From assembly GCA_905250115.1 (NCBI GenBank), contig CAJNOI010000026.1, positions 509,902-573,901 of the forward strand: DNA of 64,000 nt. Reading direction: 5' to 3'. The DNA comes from Adineta steineri. Its lineage: Eukaryota > Rotifera > Eurotatoria > Adinetida > Adinetidae. Positions 36,909 to 49,525 of the stretch are shown one piece after another. The notes beneath the pieces were generated by a model, which did no database searches, was not told the origin of the DNA, and worked only from the letters and a program-made list of their open reading frames with translations. The position numbers and the translations under genes are program-made. Every line of letters begins with the position of its first letter. Within the stretch, counting starts at the first letter, position 1.

Positions 36909-38824
36909 AATGATGATATAGCAGTTTGTTTTGTTTTTGATTCTTAGTTAAGAACTATGATGTAAAATGATAAGCAGCATGGGTATATATAGGAGAAATA
37001 AAAAATATGCAAGTCACCAATGACATGGCAGCAAAGAACAAGATAAATATCTCATTTCTATTTTACACAATTTTATCAATAGAAACTATCTAATTTGTTC
37101 TAGATATTTCATAACCAATTAAACGGTCTTATTCAATCAATAGCATGTATTGACTATTTTAAAAAAGAAAGTACTTCATTGTTTTTTTTAATAATTCAAA
37201 AACATAAACAGTTAGACATCTACAATTTTCACCAATCGAAGAAGAAGATAGGGGGATGTCTGTCACTCCAATATTCCATATGCTAAAATCAATTATGTCT
37301 GCAAAACATTAGGAAATGATGCAATCTTTATCAATGATCGAAGAAAAAAGACTTTGATTAATTTTCATATTATTTCTTATTTCGGATATATTCATATATG
37401 AATGTCTTCATCTATTTTAATAAGCATCAGTCGTGATAAACCACTATTAATACAAATAGTTAAAATACTTCTGTCTGCGATATTATTATTGAACATAAAT
37501 TCAAATGATTAGGATTTACAACGAGAGAAAAAACAAATTCTATGATCTTTATTTTTATCTTTTTTTATTAAGCTAAAATTATTTTTAAAATAGTTAAAAA
37601 TTATATCATCATTTCTTAGAATTCTTTACATATAATTTTATTTTATAAAAACGAAGTATTTGGATTTTATAAATAAATTTTAATATAACTATTATCTCTA
37701 ATTCATGATGTTTGTTCATTCAAATGGATTTTATACTTCTAAATAGTAAAATACTATGTAAACTACCCATTTATCTCTATTATATCATTGATAAATATTA
37801 ATGTCATGTACATATAATCAATATAGTTTTATATTTGTTCTTTATTATTGTTCTATTTCAGACTTAACCTGTATCTTGTGAACGTACTTCTACATAAAAG
37901 TTGGAATGAATTTTGATGTATATGACGTAACGCTTTCTCTCCCCACCCCCGCTTTGTTTGATAACAATTTGGATTTTATTGAATATACAAAATATATATT
38001 TCACATTTCTCTTCAAGCATGAACTAAAAGTTGAATCTTTAGGATCATCTTATTATAGTAAATTATAAACACAAATATATTCTTTTATTCAAAACATCAT
38101 CTTTAATAACATCAACTAGATTTTCTATAAAGAAAATCGAATATGAAAAAGAATACTAAAAGATTTAGAAGTTCTAAATAATTTTTATGACGAAACAAGA
38201 ATGAATTTATTCGATCCACATCATCTATTTCATTTAAGAATTTATAAGAATTCGCAACACAATATAAATATGATAATAGTATTATTTTAAGTATAGCAAA
38301 AAATAAACTTCACTTTATCGAGAATTGAGCATACTAATGAAGATAATGAATTTAACTTTGTAACAATACAATTAACTTGCACAGCTTTAAGTTCATATAT
38401 AGACATAGTTAATCAAGAATTTCACTCAACATCATCAAATTTGATAGTAAAAACACATGAATTTCAACTAGTTTCCACAACAAAAAAGATTGTTTCCTAT
38501 CAAACATATTTCTGTTATGAATTATTATTTATAAAAATTAATAATTATTCAATATAAGAATGTAAGTTTATTTCTAAATCAAACTAGAGATTAGCGATAC
38601 AACAAGACAAAAAAATAGAAAACAATTAAAGGAAGAGTAGATGAAGATTTGTTGGTTTCAAACAAATGCTATCATTTATGAAAATCGATATAAACGAAAG
38701 AAAATGTTGATTATTTTCACTCAACATAATTTAAGTTTTAGTTATTAGTATATTGGAAAGTTTTGTTGATGATATTTAAAAATGAATTATGAAATGTTAA
38801 TAGAATTATGACGGATGAATCGAG
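36909..38824. other. Gene-free stretch entering the right arm
   Basis: Unique AT-rich sequence to about 37940, then the 3' flank shared with the left arm. No gene seen. Confidence 0.45.
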
Positions 38825-41249
38825 TTAAGTACATTTTTTGTTCATATTATCTTTGTAAGAATTAACAAAACTACCTTCCCAATCATAAGTTGTAACAACA
38901 AACATAGTTTGTTTATCGCTTGTAAATGCTCTACCAACACCCATTTTTGTTGAACTTTTCCAGATGATTTTTGGATAATGATTGACCATTATCAAATCTG
39001 GATTATCGAAATTAAAGTATTTATGTTCATCATAAAAACCATTAACTATACTGGTACCTTTGAATGAAAAAAGATTTTTTTAGTAAACTTAAATCAAAAT
39101 TTGTTCAATAGTTACCATGACGAGCAGCATCTCCTTTGTTAAAATAGACTGTTTGCATTTTGCTCATATCATAAATAGGTGGTGTGACATCAGCAGCAGC
39201 TAATTGATTTGCAAAATCTTGAGATACTTTGTTAAGGCCTGCATCTAATATTAACGCCGGTACACAATGATCTTTTCGTTTTTGATTATGACCATCTAAT
39301 GAATCTTCTCTGAATATTTTGATTGGATCAGCCAAACGAACACGTTTTTGTGGTGCTAAATAGAGAATTGTATTAATTAACAAATGCTACATTTCAATAG
39401 AGAAAGAGAGATTATCATATCATTTGCTGTCTAACCCTATTTCGAATGAATAGTAATAGACAGAAAATGATAGATGAATTATTAATTTTTATTTATTTAC
39501 CCATGCACGATCCAGTTTTGAAACCATCGCCAGCACCAAACTCACTAACACTGTTCTGTAGATAGCACTTTGTCTCGTCTGGTGAATATAAATATCCAAA
39601 ACAAATGTTCAAGTTATCACAACTTGTCATGCAATCTTGTACTGTAGCGATATTCTCAAGTGTTTTTTCTGTTACACCATAATATTGGCCATCTCGAGTT
39701 TCGGTACATTTCGTTTTTAGATTGGTACCTATAAAATAAACATAGTAAATATTATAATATTCATATTAACACATTTATAAATTAAAATAGTCATGCTTCA
39801 TTTAAGCATATCATTGTCTCTACATCCAAAAACTTATAAAATCGATTGCTCAATCATTATAAGTTTTCTCATTACACTACGTTTGAACATCTATATCGAG
39901 CATTTTCAAAACTATAGAAAAATGTGAAAGTGCTTCGGATAAGAAGAAACAGTTAGAATACTTACATATGAAAGAATAAAACATAAGATAAATTAAAGAA
40001 ACTGAGAACAACTTGTACCAACAATCTTTCAGTTAGACACATCGGCAGAAGATATTGTTAATATTTTAGAAATATACTAAACTTAGTTAAAACGATCATA
40101 GTTTCTGACTATTAAAGCAACAAGATTAAATTCGTTCTTCTCGAATTATCTTTTGTTTATAAAATTCTGAAGAAAGTATCGAGAGATAATATAAAGAATA
40201 AACTGAACTAATGAACTATAAAAGACTATCTTCGTAACATTGTTGAATACTGATATAAAGATTGAATGATACAAAATAAAACATTGTTTAGTAACTTACC
40301 AACACATGAACCAGATCTAACTCCATCTACCTTAATGGCACCTGCTATTGAACTGTATCTCATACACATTTTTGTGGCAGGTTTGTAGGACCATCCCATA
40401 CATTTTCCACTAAGATCACAAGTGTCCATACATCTTTGTGCAGTATCAACACCGTTACTATTATATGAATAAGCTCCGTTCCATTGATAACCTTCTAGAA
40501 TATCTGCAGTACAATCTCCTTGGGCTTCAGTTCCTATAATATAAGAAAATAAAATAAATATTCGACAAATGAAATGGTACTAAAAGAATGTTTTCCGTAA
40601 ATATGTGAAATCTAGCTCAAGAATTTTGATTCTTTTAATTATATATATATAGTTTAGTAAAGTTTTCGAAAGTAAAAAAAGTATGGGATGTCTAAGATTT
40701 ACAACAATATTGATTACAGATTATAAAAAGGGTGACTATGATTAACGATTGTCAAATATTTCGAATATAGAATAATTTGAAAAGGAGAAAAACGAATTTG
40801 TAATATTTTATCTAATAAGAAATGAAACTGTATTTCACAATTTATGATACTAATATGAATACTATTCAAAGTATATGAAAATCTTACGAGCTTCGAAGAA
40901 TAATCGTCTGTTGTGATTCCATTGTAATTCACGAATTAATTGACGAAAAAGTTTTACATTTGGATCATCAATATTAAACTTTTTCTTATGAGAATATGCC
41001 TGAACATTATAGTTTGAGGTGAACATAGAAACAAGGATTACACCAACAAACAGTGACATGGTTCGACATTGTTTATTCCTATAAATCAAAAAATAAAACT
41101 AAGAAACTGTTATAATTTCATATCGTGCATATTTTTCGTCACTATGAAAATTTCACAAAATTGATTTACTTTCGTACTTATTATAGCTACGCATTGTATC
41201 ACTCATTTTTGAAAAGAAGGAAAAGATTAATAAAAACTTACTGTGGCAT
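38825..41249 (-). CDS. Secreted PAN-PAN-CAP protein, copy B (one-base frame break)
   Basis: Six exons mirroring copy A: 41242-41249, 40888-41078, 40300-40534, 39501-39728, 39116-39355, 38825-39057. Same plan: signal peptide, two PAN/apple modules (MDTCDLSGKCMGWSYKP, then the module of exon 4), CAP domain (DSLDGHNQKRKDHCVPALI, DMSKMQTVYFNKGD). Here the CAP frame is intact, but exon 3 is one base longer than in copy A: the codons after GCAGAT have TTT where copy A has TT (about 40500), breaking the first PAN module. Each copy therefore has one single-base insertion at a different place, which suggests sequence error. Corrected length is 377 residues. Confidence 0.87.
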
Positions 41250-42390
41250 CTTCACCAATATGCAATACAATAACAACAAGAAAATGCAAAACTTGTTGCT
41301 TGAAACCGAATGAGAAGAGATACTGAAAAAAAAAAGAAATAGTTATACTTTTATTTTCTACAGAAACCAAAGAAGCGTAACGATATTGCTGTAGAGAAAT
41401 AATATAAATTGGTTAAACCCTTTCCCGCTCATTTGCCCTCTCTCTCTCTGTTTCAATCTGACTATGAAAATGAAAATCGACCGTACGATATTGATAAAAA
41501 ATACCCCTCAAAATATTATTCATATTTAATTTTCTTCTTATGCTCCACATATCTCCTACGCATTATCTGACATTTAGAATATACCCGACAAAACAACAAA
41601 TCTGACCGATTTTTCTGCTCATTAGAATAAAAGTCAATTTGTTGGGTAATAGTTGTTGCTGTTGTTTGAATAAATCGCTAATCATGATAATTTTTTAGAA
41701 AAAATATCACACATTGGCTGTTTCTCTCTAAACTCAAAAATAACGATGTATATGCGTCACACTATTTCAGTTAATTAAGACACCTACTTACAAGTCATGA
41801 GTTTGAGCATATAAAAACAAAAATATAGGGTTAAATTGATTACTTTATCTATAAGAAGTAGGTGCATTCTACCCCTTTTTCTTTCTCCAATGACATATTT
41901 CATTTTTATAAAGGTAGATAATATTATATTCATTTACGGTCATTATTTTTCGAATCAATCATGATTTGAAAATATTGCTATTATATATTCTCAGTCACAA
42001 TTAGACAGTCGAAGCATATATTATATACTTTCGAATAACACGTATGGTCCCACTTATATTAAAAAATTTCTTACAGTCATCTTTTTCGTAATGGATTGTA
42101 AGTAATTATTCTTGAATTCAATGATTTTTTAGTTCATTTTTGAATATGTATATCTGAAGATATCTTTCATCAAAATATTTTATAGTATAATCGTTCAATC
42201 AATAATATTACTTTTTGGATGTACTATATTATGATGATGATCCAAATATTTTTAAGTGATATCAATGATCGATTTTTAGAGAGTGTGTAATGATTAGAAT
42301 AGTTTGTTTTTGATTACTACATAGACCAATATATATTGTTATTATTATATTTTATTTTAGTTCTAGATAAAAAAAAACTTTATTCTCAAT

Positions 42391-43279
42391 ATGTTGAACA
42401 CTTTTTATCTTTTATTATGTTGTTTTGTACTTTCATGCATTGCATTTCGATGTGATAATCCAGTACGAAAACGTGGTGACATTGGAACTCTAAAAAAATG
42501 GCCTGATAATACTATACCTTATGAGATCGACAGTGTATACAGTTCAGCTGATGTTGACTTGATTAAGAGTAGTCTTGCAGACCTCAGTACAAAATCAGGC
42601 AATTGTGTGAAATTTGTTCCTCGTACAAGTCAACATGTTGTCTGGGTACGTGTAGTTAGTTTGGATGGGTAAGTGTTTTCTTATTGTCTTCTAATGCAAA
42701 TTAGACATAATGTGATAAATAAATCATATTCATTGATAGATGCTATTCTGACGTTGGTCTAGCAGTAGAAAGTGGTCTTCAGCAGTTATCACTTGATAGA
42801 AGTGGTTGCATGACAATAGATACAATTCAACATGAGTTTCTTCATGCTCTTGGCTTCCCTCATGAGCAAACACGTCTTGAGAGAGATGCTTATGTAAAAG
42901 TTCTTTATGAAAATATACAACCAAGTACGATCGGCAATATAATTTTTACTTTTATCATCATATAAGTTTATTTTAGACAAAAAGCACAACTTTGACAAAG
43001 ATGCTCAGGGTTCAATTCTTAGTTTTGGATTACCTTATGATTTTAGTAAGATAAACTAATAATAATATTATAGTTCTATATACATTATATAATCTTTATT
43101 CATCTTATTTAGATTCCATTATGCACTATACCTCGGATAGCTTTTCTACAAATGGTTTACCTGTCATGGTACCTGCTTCACCAAATGATAAAAGTTGGCG
43201 ATATACAATGGGTGCGGGTAACAAGTTGACCGAGACTGATCTTTACAAAGTGAAGAAGGTATATGGTTGCATTGCCTAG
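42391..43279 (+). CDS. Secreted astacin-family metalloprotease, copy B
   Basis: Four exons: 42391-42668, 42740-42924, 42977-43045, 43113-43279; 232 residues, all phases close, exon sizes identical to copy A. Signal peptide, HEFLHALGFPHEQ zinc site and SIMHY Met-turn are intact. A TTATTTTAG acceptor lies about 30 bases before the ATG, so a 5'-UTR intron is likely. Differences from copy A are scattered over the surface (VRKRGD against PQKRGD, TRLERDAYVKV against KRLDRDTYVKI), so both copies appear functional. Confidence 0.93.
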
Positions 43280-43362
43280 AACTTTTTAATTATTGACTCA
43301 TTTTTTAAACTATTTTTTTTTATTTTTCATTCATTTCCAAATAATAAATTGTAGCTAGAAAT

Positions 43363-44843
43363 ATTTGCGTAATATCATTTTTTTCTTTGTTTCTTTTGAA
43401 ATTTTATTTACCGCTAAAATGACTTCTATGAATTTTTGTTTAACATTCTATTTTGTAAATCAGCATTATGAATAGATTGAATAAATATGTTCATATGATT
43501 ACTACTGTCTGTTTCAAAAAATACTCACTCATCTTTTATTTTGAAATGAATAGTAGTAGATTCATTTGTTTTCTATTGAATAATTAAAAGATTTTTCAGC
43601 CATTTAATTTAAAATATCTCTGTTCGAATTGTTTTTTAATAGATTATTACAAAAAATTTCAGTCACGATCAAATACTAATTATGTCGCTTTCGATTTTCA
43701 ATCAAATATTAAAACTTCATCGAATTTTATATTTCATTACCATTCATGCGTATATTTATATTATTATATTTAAAAAAAATTCGATGTCGTTTATGATTGT
43801 ATATAACAAAAATAAATACTAAATAACCTTTTTGAAGAAAGACATGAAGTTTCCAATAGTAAATATATTTTCTATTGTAGTGTTAAGTGATAATTTTATA
43901 AGTTAGAAAAAAATAAGCTATTCATTATTCATTTGATGAGAACAATTTTGTTTTTTTTTTTCGTTCTATTGTAATATATGAACGTCGCATGTAATAAGTG
44001 AAACAATATGTCTCACCTTGATCATGAAAATTCAAAGGTTAAGTAAAAGGTTTGAATAATCAGAAAAAAATTGTCATAATTCATGGTCATGATTTATGAC
44101 CGTGACCGTACCTAAAAGCCTTGGTCACACTAATCTCTCAAGATGACCATGGAAAAGCGATAACTATCGATTGAATCAATTGACAAAAAAAAAATAAAAT
44201 ATCAGATTTTGTTCACATTCACTACGAATAAATTTTTTAATAGTTCTATAGAAAAAAATTATAGCGAACAAAATAAAATATATTCATATTCGAATTGCAA
44301 TATTATCTTTGTAAAAACAAATTTCAAAATTCTTATAAACAGACATATTATTTCTTTATAAAGTTTAACAATTCTTTAAATTGAATATTCTAATACTTTT
44401 ATCTATACAATTCTTTTTTTTTTCAATATGCATATCACTTTTTCTCTACCGATTGATATTTTAGGTCACGCTTCGAAGGACGATCAAACTCGGTTTCTTA
44501 TTACTCAGTATATGTATACTACATTATCCAACGATAAAATACTCACCTAAAAATAATTATATATATATCTCTCTCGTAATATTATTATTAAATAAATAAA
44601 CTTTTTAAAATTTATATTCACAAGAATACTAACCTTTATATTTTCTTATCTGATATAACCATGCATTGATATAAGCAAGAGAAAGTAGTATAAATATTTC
44701 CTTTTCTAGTAATATTTATGATACATATATGAATCATAATTCGTCTACGCATTACCGATGACTCATTTGTTGACTATATGTCAATATAAATATGTAATGT
44801 CATAGTTGCTGTGTTTCTTTGAAATATTTTGTTTTACTTTATA
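43363..44843. other. Gene-free stretch
   Basis: AT-rich; no gene seen. Near 44080-44110 is a short interrupted palindrome built on GGTCATGATTTATGACC, of unknown meaning. Confidence 0.4.
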
Positions 44844-45935
44844 ATGATAACTACAATTGAATACTTACCGGATGAAATTCTTTTAATTATTTGTAATTAT
44901 CTAAGTCAATATCATATTATACATGCTTTTTTTAATTTAAACGATCGTTTAAATTCGACAATTTCACAATATTATAATTCACTTATTGTTGATCATAATG
45001 TCTATCGTGAACTTCTACCAATTATTGGATCTTATCTACAATCACTTACGATTAAAGATATATCTTTAAAATCACATGAGATTAGTTTCGCATCAAATAT
45101 TCAAGAATTAACATTTGATAAACAACATCCTCATTCAATTCCGGTAATTTTTTTGTAAGCCAAAATAAATAGACGATTAATCTTTTTTTTCTAGTCACTT
45201 GTTAATCTAACGGATTTAAATATTATCAATGCACCATCAACAAATCTAACTGATGTTTTATTCTTAACAAATAATAATATTCATTCAATCTATATTTCTT
45301 CACAAACTCCTTTGACAATTTCTACAACTAAAATTTCAAAAATAAAACAACTTGGTGTAACTCTCAAATCACTTGATGATTGTATTTCTTTATTTTCAAT
45401 TTGTCCTGAACTTACATGTCTTAATCTACATTTATTAGATTGCAGTTTTAAAAATATTCCGAAACAAATCAAGTATATTTAAATTCTATTATAAAAATTA
45501 TCTTTCGATTTCTTTAGTGAACCATCAAATCTTCAAATATTTTCTCTACGAACAAATTATGAAACAAATGTCGATTTTAATACAATTAAAAATATATTTC
45601 AATATCTTCCATCACAATTAGAATATCTCGGCATAGAGATTATTACATTAGATCGTGAATGTGTCAATGGTCAAACATGGGAAAATTATTTACAAGAAAA
45701 ATTTCCAAATTTAATACGTCTTGATTTTTTCATTTATCTAAGACCAGAATTACCAACTAACACGGAAACAAGACGATTACCATCTATTCTGAAAACTTTT
45801 CAAAATGATTATTGGTCATCAATTACTCCACAACATATAACTGGATATTATGATCGATCCTATCAAGGTGAATCAATAAGTATTCATACTGAACCAGCTC
45901 CGATAGTCAGACGACGACGTTATTTTTTAAATTAA
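44844..45935 (+). CDS. F-box protein with degenerate leucine-rich repeats
   Basis: Three exons: 44844-45143, 45195-45472, 45518-45935; phases close; 331 residues. The N-terminus is an F-box (IEYLPDEILLIICNYLSQYH, ending FFNLNDRLNSTI), which docks on Skp1 in SCF ubiquitin ligases. The remainder is Leu-rich with irregular repeats (LTDLNII, LTCLNLHLLDC, LQIFSLR) and a basic tail (RRRRYFLN). Such proteins select substrates for ubiquitination; this one's target cannot be told. The ATG at 44844 is the first in frame. Confidence 0.8.
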
Positions 45936-45989
45936 TTTTATTAGAAAAAAATATATTCATAAAAAACAAAATAAACATGAATAGTAATG

Positions 45990-46658
45990 TCATTTTTTTC
46001 CATATCGTGCTCGATGATTTTGAAACCAAATACGAATTGATGATGTTGGTAAAGCAAGTTGAGATGCTATTTGTTCTTGTTCACTAGGTGATGGATATCG
46101 ATTTTGAGCATATATTTGACATAAATACCAACTTTGCCAATCAGATAATTTTCTTCGAGACTAAAAAAATAAATCATTATATTATTAAATTAATATCAAA
46201 GTAAATATACACATACCTTTCGTTCACTAGTTTTTGTTAGATGACTAATTGAAATAGAAGAATTGTAACCAGTATCATCTAAATAAAATAAAAATGAATA
46301 ATACTGCAATTATTTTTCGATTAAAACAATAATTTATAATTTGGCTTACTAGATGATGACTACCATTATCTTTCTCAAAAAAAGAATGTAACTTACCATG
46401 TTTTTGACAAGGGGATGAAATAGGAGTAAAAGAAGAGATAGCTAATGATTCAATAGAATGAAAATTCACACGTGGTTTATTTGTTGGATGTGGTGTACTT
46501 GTTATCGGACGTTTTTCTGGTGAACAACTAGAAGAAGAAGAAAAAAATAATCATATTTGATATCAATCATTATGACACACTTACTAAGAACTTGTATTAT
46601 TACAAATATCAATATCAGATGAATATGATAAAGTTTGATCATCATTAATAGAGTACAT
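45990..46658 (-). CDS. Divergent homeodomain transcription factor
   Basis: Four exons: 46585-46658, 46397-46527, 46217-46278, 45990-46160; phases close; 145 residues. The homeodomain occupies about residues 88-145, at the very C-terminus: RRKLSDWQSWYLCQIYAQ, then PSPSEQEQIASQLAL and recognition helix IRIWFQNHRARYGKK. The WFQN core is kept (Gln50, Asn51), but position 52, nearly always Arg, is His, and the chain ends right after the helix. The N-terminal 85 residues are Ser-rich with no other domain. I cannot place it in a named class. It is divergent from the Arf-like gene. Confidence 0.85.
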
Positions 46659-47461
46659 TTTTGATATCTATCCTTGACTAATGTGGAAAATTTCTCAAGC
46701 GAATTATATATATATATATGTACATGACTGTTCAATAATCAATCAATTAGTGATGATGCGCTCATCTCTTTTTCTTCATATTGATGGATGTAAATCAATT
46801 ATAGTGATCTCAATTGGATGATTATTACCTATTTTTTTCTTACGAGTGGATTATTTGAATGCTATCCAATTTACATATCAAAATTTTATTTAATTAAAAA
46901 TTGAATTTTATTTTTCTTTCACGATCGTTTTGTATAAAGAAAATCTTATGCATTAGGAAAATTTGATTGTCTAATGAGAATATTTGATTGTATCGTTATG
47001 AAAAAAAAACGTCTGACGTCGTAATTGAAGAAATATCGAGTTCGCCTTGATTTTTGATGAAAAATGATTTTTTTTTGTTCTGCTTTGATAAGATGAATTC
47101 AAGGTATCACATGTTGATAACAAGTACAGTACTGTCGTATGCCACATCACTTATTCCCTTCGTGCTTGAGCAACGTTTTATTAGGAAGGACAAAGAATGT
47201 TGTTTTTTGTGATTATTATATCGATTTCTTCTTCCTCTCTTTCTCGTTAACTGCAAATATAATAAACGTTCTGGCAAGCAACGAAGAACAAACCTTACTT
47301 ATATAGGCACACATCGACTTACTTTATTCAAATATTAAGAAGCTTTATGATAGATTTATCAACAAGGAAAATGTTCAATATAAAATTAATATAATATATT
47401 TTTTTTTTGGTGAATATATATATTAGTTTAATTAACGTTACTTGTACAAAAAATAAAATCA
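46659..47461. other. Divergent promoter region
   Basis: About 800 bases between the homeobox and Arf-like start codons. No gene recognised. Confidence 0.4.
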
Positions 47462-48253
47462 ATGGGTAAGGCAAATTCAAAATGTAATAATCAATTGTCA
47501 ATAATTTCTCATACTCAATCATTATTATCATCATGTCATTCCAAACGTAAACATATTGATTTAAGTGTATTTATTAGTAAAGAACGTTTACGTACAAAGA
47601 AAAAAGTTCTTATGTTAGGTTTAGATGGTGTAGGAAAAACAGATTTATTTAGTCGCTTAATATGTCATGAGAAACAAACAACAACAACAACAAAATCTCT
47701 TCCTCAACCAACTATGGGTATGTATTCTAAATGAAAATAATTCATATAGAATAGATTTCGAATTATTTGGTTTTTAGGTTATAATGTTGAAACAATAAAA
47801 GTTCATTGTAATCATTTTTGTCATCGTCGTAGTCATGAAATAACCTTATGGGATTGTGGTGGTCAAAGTTCTCTTCAACCATTATGGTCTTATCATTTTT
47901 CTAATACATCATTACTTCTCTGGTTAATAAATGTACATGATCGTTCAAGATTAGATACTAATCTTCAATTACTTTCGCAAATTCTTACAAATCCATTACT
48001 TTATCGAGTTCCTGTTCTTATTATATCCTATCATAGTTCAATGAAACGACAAGATGAAAAAAAAACATTCGATGATGATAAAAATGAAAATTTACTAACT
48101 AATTTAGAAATAGCATTTCGTTTCTTATCAACACTTGCAGCTTCACATGCTAGTACGTTCAAATGGCAAGTTATTAGTATAAATTTGAATGATAATTCTA
48201 CTGATGATCTTAAAAAACTTCGACAATCATTCAAAGAATTAATGGAATTATGA
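47462..48253 (+). CDS. Arf-like GTPase, N-myristoylated type, lacking the NKxD motif
   Basis: Two exons: 47462-47717 and 47778-48253; 243 residues, longer than the ~180 of usual Arf/Arl. MGKANSKC fits N-myristoylation at Gly2 with a palmitoylatable Cys8. About 45 residues of extension precede the GTPase fold: P-loop GLDGVGKTD, switch I PTMGYNVE, switch II WDCGGQ (WDxGGQ is the Arf signature). The guanine-specificity NKxD is missing where expected; the chain reads VPVLIISYHSS instead, followed by a charged insert. It probably binds nucleotide weakly or with altered specificity and may act as a membrane-bound scaffold. Convergent with the next gene, 37 bases apart. Confidence 0.82.
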
Positions 48254-48289
48254 AAATATAATAAAATATATATATTTATTTTTTATTTT

Positions 48290-49044
48290 TTAATCTGGTA
48301 AAGAATAAACTAATTGTCGATCATTGTCATCATTATTATATTCATTGTCTATTTCTTCTCCATAATACATTCCTGTTCCATGTTGATTAGTATTCATAGG
48401 GTAATTATTAATAGGTGGCATTGCCCATTCTTGATTCTTAAAAAATGAAAAATATATAAATTGTGTTTTGTAATAAGAAAGATTTACTTTGATTCGATTA
48501 GTTGTTGCTTGTTTATAAAAAAGTTGACGTACTTGTAATTGTCGTTCTCGTGCAGCTTGCAATCGTTTTCCTTGATCGTCAGCTTCTTTTAAAACAGCAA
48601 TTTCATCATATTCTTTGTCTATTGTATGAAAAATAAATAAATAAATACATGAATATTTATGTTTTTACCTCGCATTGCTTTTTCTTGCATAGCTTTAGAC
48701 ATAGCCGTAGTATATCTTGCTAGAAAATAAATGATTATAAGATATATAATCATGATTAAAATGTTTTAATTAATATACGTTTATTATTTCCATCATTGAG
48801 TGATCGAGTTTGTGCACGTTGTTTAATTTCTTTACATGTTAATGTTGATTCAACAGGTGGCATAAGTATGACTGAACTCCAAAATTGTTTTGCTAATTTA
48901 CTTTCATCATCTCCAGATCCATCAAATACAGTTAATGTTGGATTTTGTCGTGTATCAATTTCATGGATTGATTTCAATAGACCTTTGAATTATAGAAAAT
49001 TGAAATTTTTGCAGTATCAGTTTACTTGTTAAGTACTTACTCAT
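48290..49044 (-). CDS. Small uncharacterised coiled-coil protein
   Basis: Five exons: 49041-49044 (only ATGA), 48779-48982, 48669-48719, 48488-48618, 48290-48436; phases close; 178 residues. I do not recognise the family. Seen: N-terminal KQFWSSVILMPP; a long charged helix, about residues 70-130, rich in Gln, Arg and Lys (EADDQGKRLQAARERQLQ); an acidic Asn-rich tail ending RQLVYSLPD. The four-base first coding exon followed by GTAAGT resembles the eight-base one of the PAN-CAP genes. The helical style recalls small ciliary or axonemal proteins, but this is a guess. Confidence 0.7.
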
Positions 49045-49525
49045 TTTGTTATTTGAAATAACGAACTACCATCTCTTTGTTGGTTACCATAGAAAGGACA
49101 CAATCAAAGAAATGTAACAGAACATGGCAAAATTGATTAAAAAGAAAAAGAGAACGTTTTTTTTAAAAACTTCTATAGCCATCTATATAAAAGTTGTTCT
49201 GAAGTTGTAATTAAATGAAATCGAAATTTCAACCAATTTGTTACATATAAAATAACGAGAAAAAGACTATTAATAAATCAAATGAAGTTATAAACATCAA
49301 CACATTATTCTATAATATCTATCAAAGATGACCTTAGATTCTTCGTTACAAGAAATTATTGTTTATCATTATATGTATATATACTGTTCTATAAGATATT
49401 ATCCAGGCTTAATATAAATTGTCATTTCTAAGTTCCTCTGACAGCTATAACAAACTATTCTCTTATATAAGAGAAAAAGAAAAGAATATTTTTTACATAT
49501 TCATTTGATACATTCTCAGAATACA

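Larger units (their letters stand above)
37940..43362 (-). repeat. Right arm of the large inverted duplication
   Basis: Reverse complement of 23108-28560, with the same divergent gene pair, exon sizes and flanks. The outer boundary is sharp (23108 and 43362, just beyond the astacin 3' ends); the inner boundary fades over ~500 bases. Exons, introns and intergenic sequence have all diverged by point changes, so the arms are not identical alleles joined by mistake. The 1.14 kb between the start codons (41250-42390) holds no other gene. Confidence 0.85.

Noticed and set aside
42730-42998. Antisense frames inside the astacin exons (also 23484-23684)
   Set aside because: Shadows of the astacin coding strand; they cross its introns and have no own signals.
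44080-44160. Palindrome near GGTCATGATTTATGACC as a transposon end
   Set aside because: No matching partner or target duplication found nearby.
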